Shown here piece after piece: positions 11,665 to 27,200 of a stretch of 64,000 nucleotides of DNA. Positions within the stretch are counted from its first letter, which is position 1, and each line of letters opens with the position of its first letter. Under the pieces are notes generated by a model. That model ran no database searches, was not told the DNA's origin, and saw nothing but the letters and a program-made list of their open reading frames with translations. The translations under genes were made by a program, and so were the position numbers. The stretch is taken from NCBI GenBank assembly GCA_964035775.1, contig OZ038316.1, positions 3,000,420 to 3,064,419 on the forward strand. The letters run 5' to 3'. This DNA is from Osedax frankpressi. Taxonomy: Eukaryota; Annelida; Polychaeta; Sabellida; Siboglinidae.

Positions 11665-11900
11665 AGGTCGCATGTAAGCAATTCAATAGCAATATACATT
11701 TATGCAAATATTCCCAGAGAAAAACATAAATAACAATATTTCATTTCTATGTAGAATATAATTTAGTGTACAGACAGAAACATACATACATACAGACAGA
11801 TAGACAGTCATACATACAGACAGACATACATAGAGACTGACATTACTATTACTACACACACACATACATACACACACACACACATACATACATATATATC
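11110..11900. repeat. Microsatellite block (CA)n, (TA)n, (TG)n and CATA repeats
   Basis: Successive CA/TA stretches (11,130-11,260), a long TG/TGTATG stretch (11,335-11,660) and CATACATACAGACAGA repeats (11,780-11,895). All frames here are cysteine/valine or threonine/histidine artefacts. Confidence 0.95.
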
Positions 11901-14553
11901 TTAACAAAGACTAAAGGGTTCTAAGGAGAAAATAATCTTTTCATTTGCTAAACTAATTCAATTTACATGTAATCAATATTACTGGCATCACATAGTAACG
12001 GTTGCTAGGGAGTAGAGCATAAAAGCAATTGGGTAATCTTAAAATAGAATTATTCAATAGATAATATTATTTTAATTAGCAATTAGATACACTGTATACT
12101 ATACAGTGTATAGTGTACAGTGTACACTGTACATTATACAGTGTATATAGTGTACATTATACAGTGTATATACATTATATATAGTATCTATGTGACATGT
12201 GACATATGACTGTATTATATAACATTTGGTTTATATTATTCTATTGTTCAAGTAAGTAATGAATAGATCACTGGTCAGCTTTGGCCATCAGTATTGGTGG
12301 TCATTATTGGCCTGCAGTGGTCAATGTAGATAAACTGTGGTCAGTATTGATAAAACTCTCTGTAAAGAGATCTAATAATTTCCAAACCAATAAGTGTAGT
12401 ATTGTTCAGTATCACTAAAGTCTTCATATTATAGATATGATATTATATAGATATCTATATAATATAGATATGATATTATATAGATATCATATTATATAGA
12501 TATCTATATTATATAGATATCATTTTAAACTAATTAAATAATTGCAATTAAGGTCATTTTAAGGGTTTAATATTAAATCTCATAACCTCGTTTTATAAAA
12601 AATATTAATTTTCTAGGAAAATTACTTAATTGCTTGGATATTATTCATTATCTTTGTAAAAGGTTATTTATAATTAATTTTAAATATGAATTAATAAGGA
12701 TATATACCCTTACAGTTGTTTATATATATTATAAATATAGAATTATCTAGTGTGCAGACTATATTGTTATATATATAATAGAAATTCTAGACATTTTAAT
12801 TTCAATAATATTAAATGAACTACATAATATTATAGAAATAGCTGAAAACATTTATAATCATACTAATTAAAACTTTAATAAGAATATTATATACTAAATA
12901 ATATTATAGAATGTAATGTATTATGATACTATATTATAGTCTATAACTATAATTTATTTCATTTAATAAGTATTTTATAACTTAATAGTGTACACTAGGA
13001 TGTTTTTCATATAATGATGTTGAAGTATATACACATAGAACTTGATTTATAATTATAAATTATGCAAGAGTAAAAATGAATTTAATTTAATTGAATCAGT
13101 TAATAATCATCAACTACTTAACATTCTTATTTTTTTAAGTTATCTTAAAAAATGGCTAACAAATGCATAGTTACATAACACTATTCTAATACATTATTTA
13201 TATATAACATTCCTAACTAACTTTGTAATATAATATATATATTATATATAAATGAACTAATCAATAGAAATGACTATATTAAAAGCAATAATAAAGTAAA
13301 TTTTTATATTTTCAAATAAACTGTTAAATTTACAATAATAATAGAATTTTAATAAATAATACAAATCAGATGGAAATAGTATTTATATACTACTAGATAA
13401 TATTTAGATAATTGTTTATTCAAATTGGAGGAAATTATATATGTAATAATTATATTGATTAATTAGATGTTCTATTTATATAAATTATACATATAGAAAT
13501 TATTGTATAGGCTATTAATTTAATAATTAGTAAAAAAATAAATAAAAAAATGTTTTAATTAAAGAGAAATTCTTTTGTAACTTGTAATGATATATATATA
13601 TATTTTATTATCTTAAATTATACATTTGTTACTAATATATTATATTATTATAATCTTGGTAACAATACTTATAATACAAATTAAATATTGTATATTCCAT
13701 GTATTATTATCAGGTTAAAATAAATATATTAAATGAAATAAATATGTATATATAATAATTGTATTATAATGTAACAACTATATGCTTATATATTATTGTG
13801 AATATTTTATAAAATATCCTTGAAATAATTTGGAATATATTAAATGCTTGTTTCTTTAATTCTATTTTATAATGATTTATAATATGTTCAATATGACCTG
13901 CTATTTTCTATTGAAATCATGTGGTCAAATATTGAGAAGCCAGCTATTATTGGTTAAAAATTTGTATATATATATTTGATACTTTTAAATTTAGTAACAC
14001 AATATATTGATTATAATATTTATGTAATTTTAATATATTTAATAAGTCTAAATTATTATATAAAAAATTAATTATTTAATTATAATGTAAACAATATGGA
14101 ATATATTTATAATATAAACTTTTCTTATATTTCTGAATATTATAACACTTATATTTAACCCATATTTAGTTTTGCTGATTAAATCTAATGAACAATATAT
14201 ATTGTACCTCGATATATTGTACCTTCTGTTAATATGTAATCTGAATTTCTCTTCTGTTAATAAGTATAGATATATTTAATTTAGCTTTCCTTTAATTTAG
14301 CTTTTCCTACTCTATACTTATAATAGTTATTATAGCTATAAACAAAATAGATTTTAATGTAATTGTGTATAAATATTTATTAAATGTTATCTTGTTTTTT
14401 TTAGGTAAAATTAATATAAATATTTCCTTATAATTAGGAAGTTAATTATACTAAATTTACTTATACATTTGATGTAAAAATAGTTTTATGTAATCCTAAT
14501 CCTAATAATGATAATAATAATAATAATGTTATGTTAAAACAACATTATTATTA
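11901..14553. other. AT-rich DNA without a recognised gene
   Basis: Very AT-rich. It contains a GTACAC-type palindrome cluster at 12,088-12,178 and a palindromic AGATATCTATAT-type array at 12,430-12,525. I found no exon with convincing coding content on either strand. Upstream exons of the DWFxHD gene could be hidden here. Confidence 0.6.
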
Positions 14554-14556
14554 TTA

Positions 14557-17094
14557 GAAGGGGCGACGTTCACATCTACGCGATTTTTTCACCCTATTTT
14601 TTTCAGCCGATTATGACTCACCGAAAAATAAAAGTCAGGCATATTACAATTTGATATTAAATTGGGGATAAGCTCGATTTTAATTAATTGGAACATGTTT
14701 CATTTCAAACGATTTTTTTCACCCAGACTTTATTTAGTAACGCCCATTTTTTGAGATTTGGCCAACCAGAAGTAGATTCAAATGTCATATTTTATTCATG
14801 ATATTATATTCTTATCTAAATATTTAAGTTTACTTTGTATAGTTTATAATTTACGTTTAAAATGAATAATAATCCGGATAAATTAAAACAAGAAATTAAT
14901 AATAAATGCATGGAAATAATAAAAGAGGTATATATAATTAAATATATGTTTAGGATTATATATATTTATTGTTTATGATTATTTAATTTAAAATAATTTT
15001 CTAAATGTATTTACTGAATTTAATAACAGATTATATCCATATTTACACATGAGTATATCATTTACAATGTACATATTATTAGATTTGAGAACAATCAACA
15101 ATTCAAAATTTAATTGTTTATATCATATTATATTATTGACATTTTACCAATATTATCACAGTACTACTATCTAGTATGATGTGTGCTAATTATATAAATA
15201 TATAGAGTAACTAGTAAACACAATTAGCTATCTAATGCATATGTAAATAACATATGTCATTATACATTTCAATAATAAGTCATTGATTTTCATATTGCAA
15301 TTCTTGACCCTGTCAGCCCTATTCCTGATTTGAATGTGTTACTAATTAATCATAAACTCCAGTCAGGTTTACATTATTATCTAATTAATTATATTATTTC
15401 TATCAATACTAAGTATATTAATTGTAAGATAAATATAACTGGATTAATTGATATGTTAAAACAAATTATTTTACTATTTCAAAAAAGTTTAATTGTTGTT
15501 GCAGATATAAAACTTTTTTTTTGAAGAAATAATTGCGAACAATATTAAAAGTGTAGCGAAGGTTAAAAAACAATTCTTTAGATGGAATAATGGACTCGGT
15601 TACAAATCTCTACAAAGAGGTCGCAGGTCAAGAAGATGCATTAATTATTTGTTTAAGTTTGCCAGTAAAATGTAAAGATTATACTACAGAAAGGAAAAAT
15701 CAAATTATTAAAATATTGTTTGATGAAATTATGAAAGAATAAAATATAGATATTAATTTAAAACATTTATTTATTGAAATATAATTATTGTTTCTTCGAT
15801 AGATAATGGTGATAATAATATCAATATTAATGGTGACATTTTCCTGATATCATTTAAAATATATCTTGATCAATTCTTAAATTATTTGAATAGACCATCA
15901 CATCTACTATTGGCAATTCTTTAACTAGATTAAATGCCACTAGATTTTCACATCTTGCCATCCATTCTCTGCATAATGAATAATTGCATTAAATATTGTT
16001 CTTATTATTTATATATAATATAAAATGTTCTATTATCTTAATATTATAATACTACATTATAGTATTCAAAATACACATTTATAATAATGTCAATAGTGTA
16101 ATAATATTATATATAGGATGGATATAATTACATGTGATTATAAAGATATTTCATTTAAATAGTACTGACAATGGTATACATCAATATTTTAATATGTATA
16201 TATTACATAATACATAATTGTGATTATCAAAGTTAAAAGGTGCTAATGATAGATACTTGAATATGTATTTAATATTTATATTACATAATACATACATTTA
16301 CCATCAAAGTGACATACATTATTCATTATATTGTGGCATGTGACAATAATGACACACTGTATATTGCATATATGCAGTATACAATGAATACAATATTGCA
16401 TTCATGACTAACATGGTTGATAACATTTGATTACAATATATTATTATATATAGTTCATAATATATCAATATATCATATATTGTACATGATCAAATGATAA
16501 TGTAAATGATCATAATAGAAAAATTATAAAATATATATATAAATGTTATTGATTAAATGTTTATTAAATCATATATTATTTGTATAACTTAATTAATAAT
16601 GTATATATATATATATATCTATAGTAATTAGGTTAAATATTAGTATTATATTATTAGTAATAAATATTAAAATACTAATAATGTATTAAATTAAATAAAA
16701 TTGTTATTATATTTAATATAATTAATACTATATATCATATAATATTTATATTAATCATTGATAGAATATATTAATTACCTTATCCAAACTTTACTTTCAT
16801 TGTTTTAATTCACTTCAAGCAGCTAATGCTAAATACAGATTCCTTTTAAATTAAACATTTTAAAATTAATTATAATTATTATTTAATTTAGTATTTTCTT
16901 GTGTAGGTTCAAATAGGTCAAATAAAAATTGGAATCGAGAATAAAAATCGTGCGTTCAAAAATCGTATACGTGTGAAAGCAAGTTTTTCCAATTTTTTTA
17001 GGTTAAATAAAAATTGGACTTATCCCCAATTTTTAATATAAAATTGTAGTTATAGCAAATTTTATCATAAAATCGCGTAGGTGTGAATGCCTCT
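14557..17094. mobile_element. PIF/Harbinger-like DNA transposon, decayed, with TIRs and TTA duplication
   Basis: The left end (14,557 on) reads GGGGCGACGTTCACATCTAC then GCGATTTT; the reverse complement of the right end reads GAGGCATTCACACCTACGCG then ATTTT. A second inner block also matches in inverted orientation (ATATTAAATTGGGGATAAG against ATTAAAAATTGGGGATAAG). TTA sits on both sides (14,554-14,556 and 17,095-17,097), the three-base target duplication typical of PIF/Harbinger. Inside are a start-like exon at 14,861 followed by a GTATAT donor, and a BESS-like frame at 15,590-15,742. Harbinger elements usually encode a DDE transposase plus a Myb/MADF-type DNA-binding protein; I see no transposase, so this copy is probably defective or non-autonomous. 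The family call rests on ends, duplication and accessory frame. Confidence 0.6.
15590..15742 (+). pseudogene. BESS-motif-like C-terminal fragment inside the transposon
   Basis: A 50-residue frame in which QEDALIICLSLPVKCKDYTT is followed by ERKNQIIKILFDEIMKE. The spacing fits the BESS motif (D..FL.SL.P.L..L....R...R..I...L..I) found at the C-terminus of MADF-BESS proteins. Just upstream, in a different frame, lies KVKKQFFRWNNGLGYKS, so the coding region looks interrupted. The frame upstream of the ATG is closed by a TAG within 45 bases. The protein probably helped the transposon bind DNA; the call is tentative. Confidence 0.4.
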
Positions 17095-17097
17095 TTA

Positions 17098-20000
17098 CAC
17101 AATTTTACATTTTTAATAAATTATATTAAAAAAGTATATTATATAAATAATATACATATTACAATTTTTTTTAAATCAATTAATATTAAAATATTATTAA
17201 TACAAATATATATATTTTATATAATTATACTCAAATTAATAAATAATTGTTATATATAATTAATTATAATATTCATAAAAGTGCCCGCACTGTAATTTGT
17301 AAATAATCACCAAAAAACAGAAATAAATAACCTTATTCAATGAGATATTTATACAAATTCTACAGAAATAATATATTTTGTTATGTAAAAATCTACTCTA
17401 CCAAAAAATCACAAATCCTGCCTATATCAAGAGTAATTTTGTATTGAAACACATACATTAATACAATGAATATTCACAAAACAGTTTATGGTGTAAAGTA
17501 GAGCTGAGATGTTACTTACTCGAGTATAATTACTTACCACCTGGTTATTTATTTTTTATATAACTCAACAATAAAACAAACAATGAAGATAAGAACTTCA
17601 CCTTCGATTAAATTTCAATGGTAAATGTAATGTGGGAAATATACTGAAGAAACTAGATTCAGTTAGAGACACCCTAAAAGAAATGTAATAAGACAGTATA
17701 TGATGTAGTATGCCATTATCGCTGCATGTATTTATTCATATGCAAAATAGATGCATGTAACTTGTGTGAATGTATATGATACAACAAAGATTATATTATA
17801 TTAGGAATGTGAATTATTTAGGAAAATGTAAAAAGTATGCTTAACTCCTGATGATAAATCATTGTAATTAATAAAAACACAATTTAACTGTTTCTTCGAT
17901 GAAATTAAGATATATATATGTTATCAAAAGTATTATTATTTATAAAGTAAATTGATAATTTCAAGTATGAAAAGATTTTACAAATTTTTAATTATATATA
18001 TATTTTTAATTAATTAATAAATATAAACATAAATATGATATAAATAAATAAATAAAAAATATTTGATATTATTTTTCATAAACAGAAATTGGAAATATTC
18101 CAAAAATAAAATAATCTTTGTGATAATTATTTAATCAAGGGGTGATATACAATTATGAATGTCATATATACGCTTACATTATATTGCTAGTAATAATAGC
18201 AATAATATATATATTACTAGTAATATACAGTATCAACGTTAAGTTATAGAAATCATATACTACAAATTAAGTACAATTTAATTACAATTTATGTATGGTA
18301 ACTTCTCATTAGTTAACCACTGACACAATATGTGAAAAAAGTATAGGATCTCACTCATTTTGTCACATCGATGAGAACAAATAACTCATAAACTTTAATC
18401 TCTATGAATGACCTCCTTTGTTATGAAGAGAATGAATAAATATATAATATAATTAAAGATTTCAAACATTAAAAACACATTAAAATCATTAATGAATCTC
18501 AACTACAAAGCAATTGAATATAATGTATAAAATGTATATCCATAATGCATTTTACGATTTAAGTTATAACTATAAAATAACCATGTTAGTTTTTATTTTT
18601 AGTATATACTTTTAATGCGTGTTTACCCACATATAATATTGTTAATAATATTAATAATTCAGATTGCATAGGGAATATATATATATTAAATTTGATATTT
18701 ATTATAAAGGAAAATAATTATTTGAAACTAATATTCTATTTATAGATTTAAAATTCAAAAGAATTTAGTGAATTTCTCTTGTATTGACAGTGAAACAATT
18801 GTTTATGTGTCTAAAACAAAAGAAATTGATATAAACCTTTAAACTAAATCATACATTGAAATAAACATAACAACTTATAGCGAATACTGTTCAATGAAAT
18901 TGAATTAGGTTTTATAAGTGAGTGATCTTATAAAAGAAAGGAAGCCGAGTGCCTTTGAGAAGGAAAGAGGTGTGTATTGGCATTTTGCCTCATATAAAAT
19001 GCTTTAATGTGGAATCTAAAGTGATAGATTATATGGACGGATATCAACAGAAAGTAGGTGGAGAAAATCAGTACATTACTATAGTGCTATGAAATAAGAA
19101 TCATAATAACATTAAGATACACAGGAAATCATATATATAGGGATGAATGTATTTATTTATTGTATGTAGGTACAATGTACGGGAGGGATGGAGGGAATAG
19201 ATATTAATACAGTGACAGGCTATTTTTACATCATTTGGTTAACAACACACAATGTTTATCTTAAATCTCCAAATCTATGATTCACTTACAATTGACTATG
19301 GTAAAGAATATCCTTGTATAATAATCAATATAGCAGACTACATTTAAAATGATCTACAAGTTATTTCTGTATTAATGGTAAAGCTAATAAATAATGAGTT
19401 GGCTAATATAATATACATATTATCTCTATATCAATATAAAAATAGCATATATAATATTTATGTATGTATATATGCTATATTATAGAGAGACATAAAAACT
19501 CAATTCAAACAGGAAGTAAAAATAAATATATATATTCAATTGCATATTGTATAGATTTTTAATTACTTAGAATTCCACATTTTCGATTGAAATATCACCA
19601 AAATTGTCACAAAATATGTTTTTGAATGTTATATATACTATACAATATTATACAGATTAAATGTATATGCATACATATATACAACACATACATACATATA
19701 TATATATATATATGTATAATACTAACACCAGTAAAATGTAATAATGGTATTTGAAGAAATGGGAAATTACCAAATGCAATAATTTATTATAATAATAAAT
19801 TTTATTTACATAGCTTATAGTCAACAAACAGATCTGTTACTCTGGTTTTTAATAATTAATGACATCAATACTACTAAGAACAGGGAAGTGTTTCGTATAA
19901 GTGATAGAGTTCTTCAAATTCTATAAAATATGTAATGTTTCAAACTGTTTATGGCATACTTTTGTTTATACCATAAAGATCATTAATTATTTACCATAAA

Positions 20001-20320
20001 TGGTCAAGTTAGACCAGTATTTACTAGTTATTAGAATTGTAGGTAAAGGTATTACTTTAATTCGGATATAAAATGAATATTTTGCATTTAGTATTTCACA
20101 TATATATTATATAACATATATATTTTATGTAAAGCATACAAATAATTGAATTATAATTTCTGTGGTATCTAGGACAATGTGCAATACCAGTTTAGCATAC
20201 ATGTAAATGATATTCAAGGTCAAGCATGTGATGTAGATAAGATAATGTTATAAACGAAATTGTAGGTATAATATCAATAAATGCTAATATGAGTCATCCA
20301 GTTAGTCATTGTATATATTA

Positions 20321-20354
<34 letters not shown>

Positions 20355-20671
20355 ACGTGTGTGTTTATGTGTGTGGATATGTAAAAAATAAGAGTTAATT
20401 AGAGATTGTTTAAGTGGAAGGAGCATAAGAAAATATAATAATTAAATATTTAATTTTAAAATAGTGTAAAATGTCTTCCTATAGCAAAACTAATATACTT
20501 TTGAACAGTTTCAATGCCTTATAATATTTACTGTTTTCTTATGCATACAATGGTACATACAATTTTCCATCTTAATACGTAGTATTATCTGAAATCACCA
20601 ATTATTCGGTGAAACTTTGTTAATTATTAACATCCATAGTATATATATATTTATATATATATTTATATATA

Positions 20672-20720
<49 letters not shown>

Positions 20721-21269
20721 TTAGAAGTTATGAATCTGGTTGTATATTGTGTATATGTAATAAATTTATAGACTTAAATAAATTCTTACTGTCAATGATG
20801 ATCGAGATATTGAAAGAAAGGGAAATTATGACAACAAACGAGTTTACAATAGCAATGAGATATTTATATATTCCATACTAGATCAATAAATTTATATATT
20901 TAGGAGACGAATTATCTAACACGATATATTATTCCTAATATTTAATAAGGTATATGCAATTCATGATTACCTTTGAATGTTTAGATTGGCAGTATTCGAA
21001 ATATTAGTATTATATATAGTGCAATAAGCGAAAAATTACATAAAATGAATAATAACTTAAATTCGAATATATGAAAAATGAAAAAGATCATGTGGCGCCA
21101 TCTATTATTAAATCTTAGAAAATTTCTGTCATCTGAAATTAAATTGTAAACAAAATTCTATAAAAGAAGTTCTTATAAAAAGTTTTACGTAGTTTAGTAT
21201 TTAGTCTTGATTATGCATAATTAAACCAACCTTGCTTTATTAGTTAATAAAAAGTTATAATAACGTAAA
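17098..21269. other. AT-rich DNA without a recognised gene
   Basis: No exon-like segment recognised. It contains TA-rich microsatellites at 20,315-20,350 and 20,640-20,716. The last 200 bases before the ATG at 21,270 should hold the coiled-coil gene's promoter; TGTGGCGCCATCT near 21,091 is the only GC-rich motif there. Confidence 0.5.
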
Positions 21270-24200
21270 ATGATCATGGATCGAATGAATTCTGTAAATG
21301 CTGCAGGTTCTTGTACAAATTCTTGGGAAAGATTATCACAGAAAGGATCTCTAGATGATAGTTCTATTGCAATAACAGGTATGTATTATGTAATATATGT
21401 GTATATTATATACGTATGTTCTGTGTTATAGCTTATCTTATGGTAAATCCCATTTAAATTGGTATTTAATTAGTTTTTGTATTATAAATAGTTTAAACAT
21501 GTTCAATAACAGAAAGTTTCTAAAAATTATTTTTAGACATATTTCACAATTATAAAAGTTACTTTTAATAATTAATCATTATAAATGTTAACTTAAGTTA
21601 ATATTAAAACCAATAAGGCTTTGTTTAGTAGATATTTCATTACAGATATTAGGTGATATCGGTAATGAAATAAAGACTAATCATAGGTTATAGCTCGTAA
21701 ATGCTTACCCTTTCTTAGAAAGTTTTAAATAACACGGATTTCTGTTTGTCAAATTGTATTATGTTATCAGATAATAAGCAGGAAGATTTGTAGATTGTAG
21801 ATATTGAATAATTACTTATATGTCAGTGTAAATCATAATTCAACTCCGAGTCTCCAATACGTCATAATTATTACATAATATTAAATTAGCAGATATATTT
21901 TTCTTTAGTGTACATATTCAATAAAGTTATTTTACCAGACTATATACATGAACTGTTATCTATATTATTACAATAAAACATGTGATTACAATTCAAATAC
22001 CATATTTTCTTGGTGTATATTTTTATATATTTTATTGCTGGCTTAATTCCTATTTATCCTGAAGTATCTATTTCTAATATGTTGCGATAGATGTATAGAT
22101 ATGTTTCTAATAGTATTAACTAATATGTTAATAATAATTAATAATATATAATAATTTATATATATGTATATAATAACAATATTACCTATGCATTGCTGTA
22201 ATGAATCATTTAAAGTAGTAATATTAATAAAATACTATTCCTAGACTTTTTTGCTTTTTAAAAATAATTTAATTTATCTAAAAAAATATGATATTTTTTC
22301 AGAAGAAATCCCTAAAAATCAAAGCTTCATGAATAATATCAATACAATTAAATATCAACATTATATTGGAAATAGTAAATAATAAAGTCACTTTCAGATC
22401 ATTATATTTCTTTGCAATATTTAAGAGATATATACAATATCAATATCAATATCAATATGTCGCAATATCAATGGCGGATGTTCTATGACTACTCCGATCA
22501 CATATGTATCTGCCCGAATGTCAGAGTCCTCTATCTGATTCTATCTGATTTTATTTTATCATTTAATATTATTTTATTCTCTTTAAAACACAATTGAGAA
22601 CATATCTATTTGTTATTTTGTGTATAAATAAACTTTTCAATTCAATTCAATATCAATATGTCACAATATCAAGTCTTATTAATTTAAAAATCATCCTTAG
22701 AATTTAGTGTGTTCATTTATTTCACATAATTTTGCAATACATTTTATTACTTTATATCATAACATGTGATTGTTTCTATTTCTGTGTTATACAAAACTGT
22801 ATTATACCAATTATCACTGGTCCATTGATAATATATAATAATATTAATAATATCTAATTAGATTTTTGTTGTTTTATATTACTTAGATAATTATATCGAA
22901 ATATGTATTTAGTTTTGCACATTTTTATGTAATAGATATCTTAACTATAATAGATATCTTAACTATAATAGATATCTTAACTATAATAGATATCTTAACT
23001 ATAATAGATATCTTAACTATAATAGATATCTTAACTATAATAGATATCTTAACTATAATAAATATCTTAACTATAATAGATATCTTAACTATAATAGATA
23101 TCTTAACTATAATAGATATCTTAACTATAATAGATATCTTAACTATAATAGATGTCTTAACTATAATAGATATCTTAACTATAATAGATATCTTAACTAT
23201 AACAGATATCTTAACTATAATAGATATCTTAACTATAACAGATATCTTAACTGTAATAGATATCTTAACTGTAATAGATATCTTAACTATAATAGATATC
23301 TTAACTATAATAGATATCTTAACTATAATAGATATCTTAACTATAACAGATATCTTAACTATAATAGATATCTTAACTATAATAGATATCTTAACTATAA
23401 TAGATATCTTAACTATAATACATATCTTAACTATAATAGATATATTAACTATAATAGATATATTAACTATAATAGATATCTTAACTATAATAGATATCTT
23501 AACTATAATAGATATCTTAACTATAATAGATATCTTAACTATAATAGATATCTTAACTATAATAGATATCTTAACTATAATAGATATCTTAACTATAATA
23601 GATATCTTAACTATAATAGATATCTTAACTATAATAGATATCTTAACTATAACAGATATCTTAACTATAATAGATATCTTAACTATAATAGATATCTTAA
23701 CTATAATAGATATCTTAACTATAATAGATATCCTAACTGTAATAGATATCTTAACTGTAATAGATATCTTAACTATAATAGATATCTTAACTGTAATAGA
23801 TATCTTAACTATAACAGATATCTTAACTATAATAGATACCTTAACTATAATAGATATCTTAACTATAATAGATATCTTAACTATAATTGATATCTTAACT
23901 ATAATAGATATCTTAACTATAATAGATATCTTAACTATAATAGATATCTTAACTATAATAGATATCTTAACTATAATAGATATCTTAACTATAATAGATA
24001 TCTTAACTATAATAGATATCTTAACTATAATAGATATCTTAACTATAATAGATATCTTAACTATAATAGATATCTTAACTATAATAGATATCTTAACTAT
24101 AATAGATATCTTAACTATAATAGATATCTTAACTATAATAGATATCTTAACTATAATAGATATCTTAACTATAATAGATATCTTAACTTTAATAGATATC

Positions 24201-27200
24201 CTAACTATAATAGATAACTTAACTGTAATAGATATCCTAACTATAATAAATAACTTAACTGTAATAGATATCTTAACTGTAATAGATATCTTAACTGTAA
24301 TAGATATCTTAACTATAATAGATATCTTAACTATAATAGATATCCTAATTGTAATAGATATCCTAATTGTAATAGATATCATAACTTTAATAGATATCTT
24401 AACTATAATAGATATCCTAATTGTAATAGATATCCTAACTGTAATAGATATCCTAACTGTAATAGATATCCTAACTGTAATAGATACCTTAACTATAATA
24501 GATATCTTAACTGTAATAGATTAAATCAGTTGTAAATAATATCGACGTGCTTATATAATACTGGGAAACTAATTGTTTTCATACTTAGTATTATTTTGTA
24601 TTTAACAATCATTGTAGATGTTACAACTTCTTATTATCTTTGAGAATCTTATCAGTAGACCATACATGAATTTAGTATTCATTTTTATATATTTTCCATT
24701 AATATTGTTGTCATCAATATTTTTAAACATTTTATAACTAATCCTATCTAAGTACAATTTAATCTTGTATCCAGTTTTTAATTTTCCACTAGATTGTGGT
24801 ATCAATTAATTCATTAAATGCAATATTATAATAATTATATAATATGTATTATGTATGGTCAATAGCATGACAGTATTTACTCTTGATTATTTTTATTACA
24901 TTATTGTTACCTTATTAATTCAGATTTATTTATCTAGATAAACTTTATTATTTGTAATAAATTATTATTAGCCAACATACTAAATTAATATTAATATTTC
25001 ACCAAGTTCAATTAAAAAAATATAATATTCAGCATTATTAGATTTATATTATAACTTGAACACTCATGGAATAAATTAGAGAGGAGTTATAACCTGTATC
25101 ATATATTTATTATTAATTAATAATTTTTATTTTGAAACTAAAATTCTTTCAAAAATTATAAATATTCACTTTTTTTCAAAACAATAATAACTGAATTTAT
25201 TGAAAATAATATTTCTATTTCATAAAATAAATTAAACCTATTTTTAATTCGTTGTATTTTGAATATAAAACTTATTAAGTTACTAAGTTAATTACTAATT
25301 TTGATTAAAAATGTTATTTGTTACGGTTTCAATTTTGGACTTTAAATTTTATTAATAAATTTGTCAAAATATGAAGTTAAAATGTTTAGAATTTAATTAA
25401 TTTGAAATTATTATGATATTAAAGAAAATATAGTTAATTAAATAAAATGCGTTGAAATTGTAAAAGATAATTATGCCTTAATAATTTCTTATATAATTAT
25501 TTATTACTAATATATTAATAATCCCATCAAATAATATTATTATTATAATTTTGTAATTTCAAGTTTCTGTATATTGTCTATATTTGCTGACTTATCATCA
25601 CATGAGTTGAATAATCAGATTAATTAACGGCTCATTTGAAAGCAGCGTTCACGCTCTTGTGCTCACCATTGTGGAAACATTAAAACACGCTTTACCTCGT
25701 GGTTCTACATCGACTTCATGTTGTTTATCTTTATATTCTGCAGGCCGTTCCCTTTACCCAAATCGACGACACCTCTCGCTCCTCCGTCCATCTCTTTGTA
25801 ATTAATCGCAGGGGCATTAATTTCATTAATTTCTGCGTTCAGTCGAGTTGGCTCTCGGTTACATTTCTGCCGTCGCCATTAATAATTTGTCATTGCGATA
25901 CCTTATTCATAAGATATTGATGTGTTTACTAGGTCTACACCCAACTGTCTGCTGGCCGTATCCGTAACTAGTGTTTATTTTAAGTATCTAAACGTATCGG
26001 TTATAATGGAATATAATATCAATCCGCTATTCAATTATACCACCTGATCTATTTCATTACTTATTTTCAGTTATGTCGCAGATTATTCTAAATAGATATA
26101 TATTTATATCAGTTAGTCATCATTTAGTCTAATAAAGTAGAATTCATAATATTTACAGAAATCGGAATCAATTCAATTTATTAAATATTCTAGATAAAAT
26201 ATTATTTTATAAAACAGATATAAATATTTTTTCAATCTAATATTTGATTTTATATAATAAACTATAATAGTAAAAGTTTAATTTGTGAGCATTATAATTG
26301 TAATAACATCTTAATATTAATTTTAATTTATAATTATTAAATTTATAATTAATAAATTATAATTTAAAAACATAATTTAAAAACATAATATAATTTATAG
26401 TTATATTAATAGACAACATTAATTCTACTTTATAAATACTCTGATTTATTATAAAAACTATGAAAATATGGTACATTGCATAATGAATATATAGTACATT
26501 GTTAATAAATATATAGTACATTGTATAATGAATTATGCATATAAATATGGACTAATTTTAATAAATAAATATTAATTAAAATCACTAAATACTAATCAGG
26601 GATTTTATATTCTCAATCATGAGTCATTTGCACATGTACTTCATATACAAAAAATGATTTAAAACAATATTTGTAAGTAATGATACAACTATAAATATCT
26701 TGCAGCCAAGCTAGGTTACTTCTATTTTAGATTTGTTGTATGGATGAAATTCAATTCCAGCAAAATAAACTGATGTATTATTTGTAAATATTGTTAAATG
26801 CATAACGGAATTTCTCAAATAATTTGCAGTTTTTTAGACTTTGACCTCGATGAACTTTGAAAATCTCTTTCAAAATATGCAATTAAGCTTATATATATTT
26901 CTATTCAATCCTAATTATTACCTTTTTATCAATTATAACTTCGCAGTTCATATTTTGTGTAAGATTTATATGTTAAAGATTTGATTTGATTTGTTTTAAA
27001 TTAAATAATCATTCCTGTCAAATGTTCCTAGAAATGGAAAGTAAACTCCTCTTAATAACAGTGTCTTCCTTATCTTATCTCTATATATAGCTCTTAGATA
27101 TCAAGACTCGAGGTTGGTATTTATTATATGTATTATATTATATTTATATATATATAAATATATTTAGAAGTATATGTCTTCAACTATCTTTCGCTTTCTA

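Noticed and set aside
12262-12335. Possible extra exon of the DWFxHD gene sharing CACTGGTCAGCTTT with exon 5094-5205
   Set aside because: Only a 14-base match; the reading frame closes immediately and no phase-matched splice pair is visible.
22925-24382. 485-residue frame of KISIIV repeats
   Set aside because: Pure consequence of an 18-bp tandem repeat; no start context, no non-repetitive domain.
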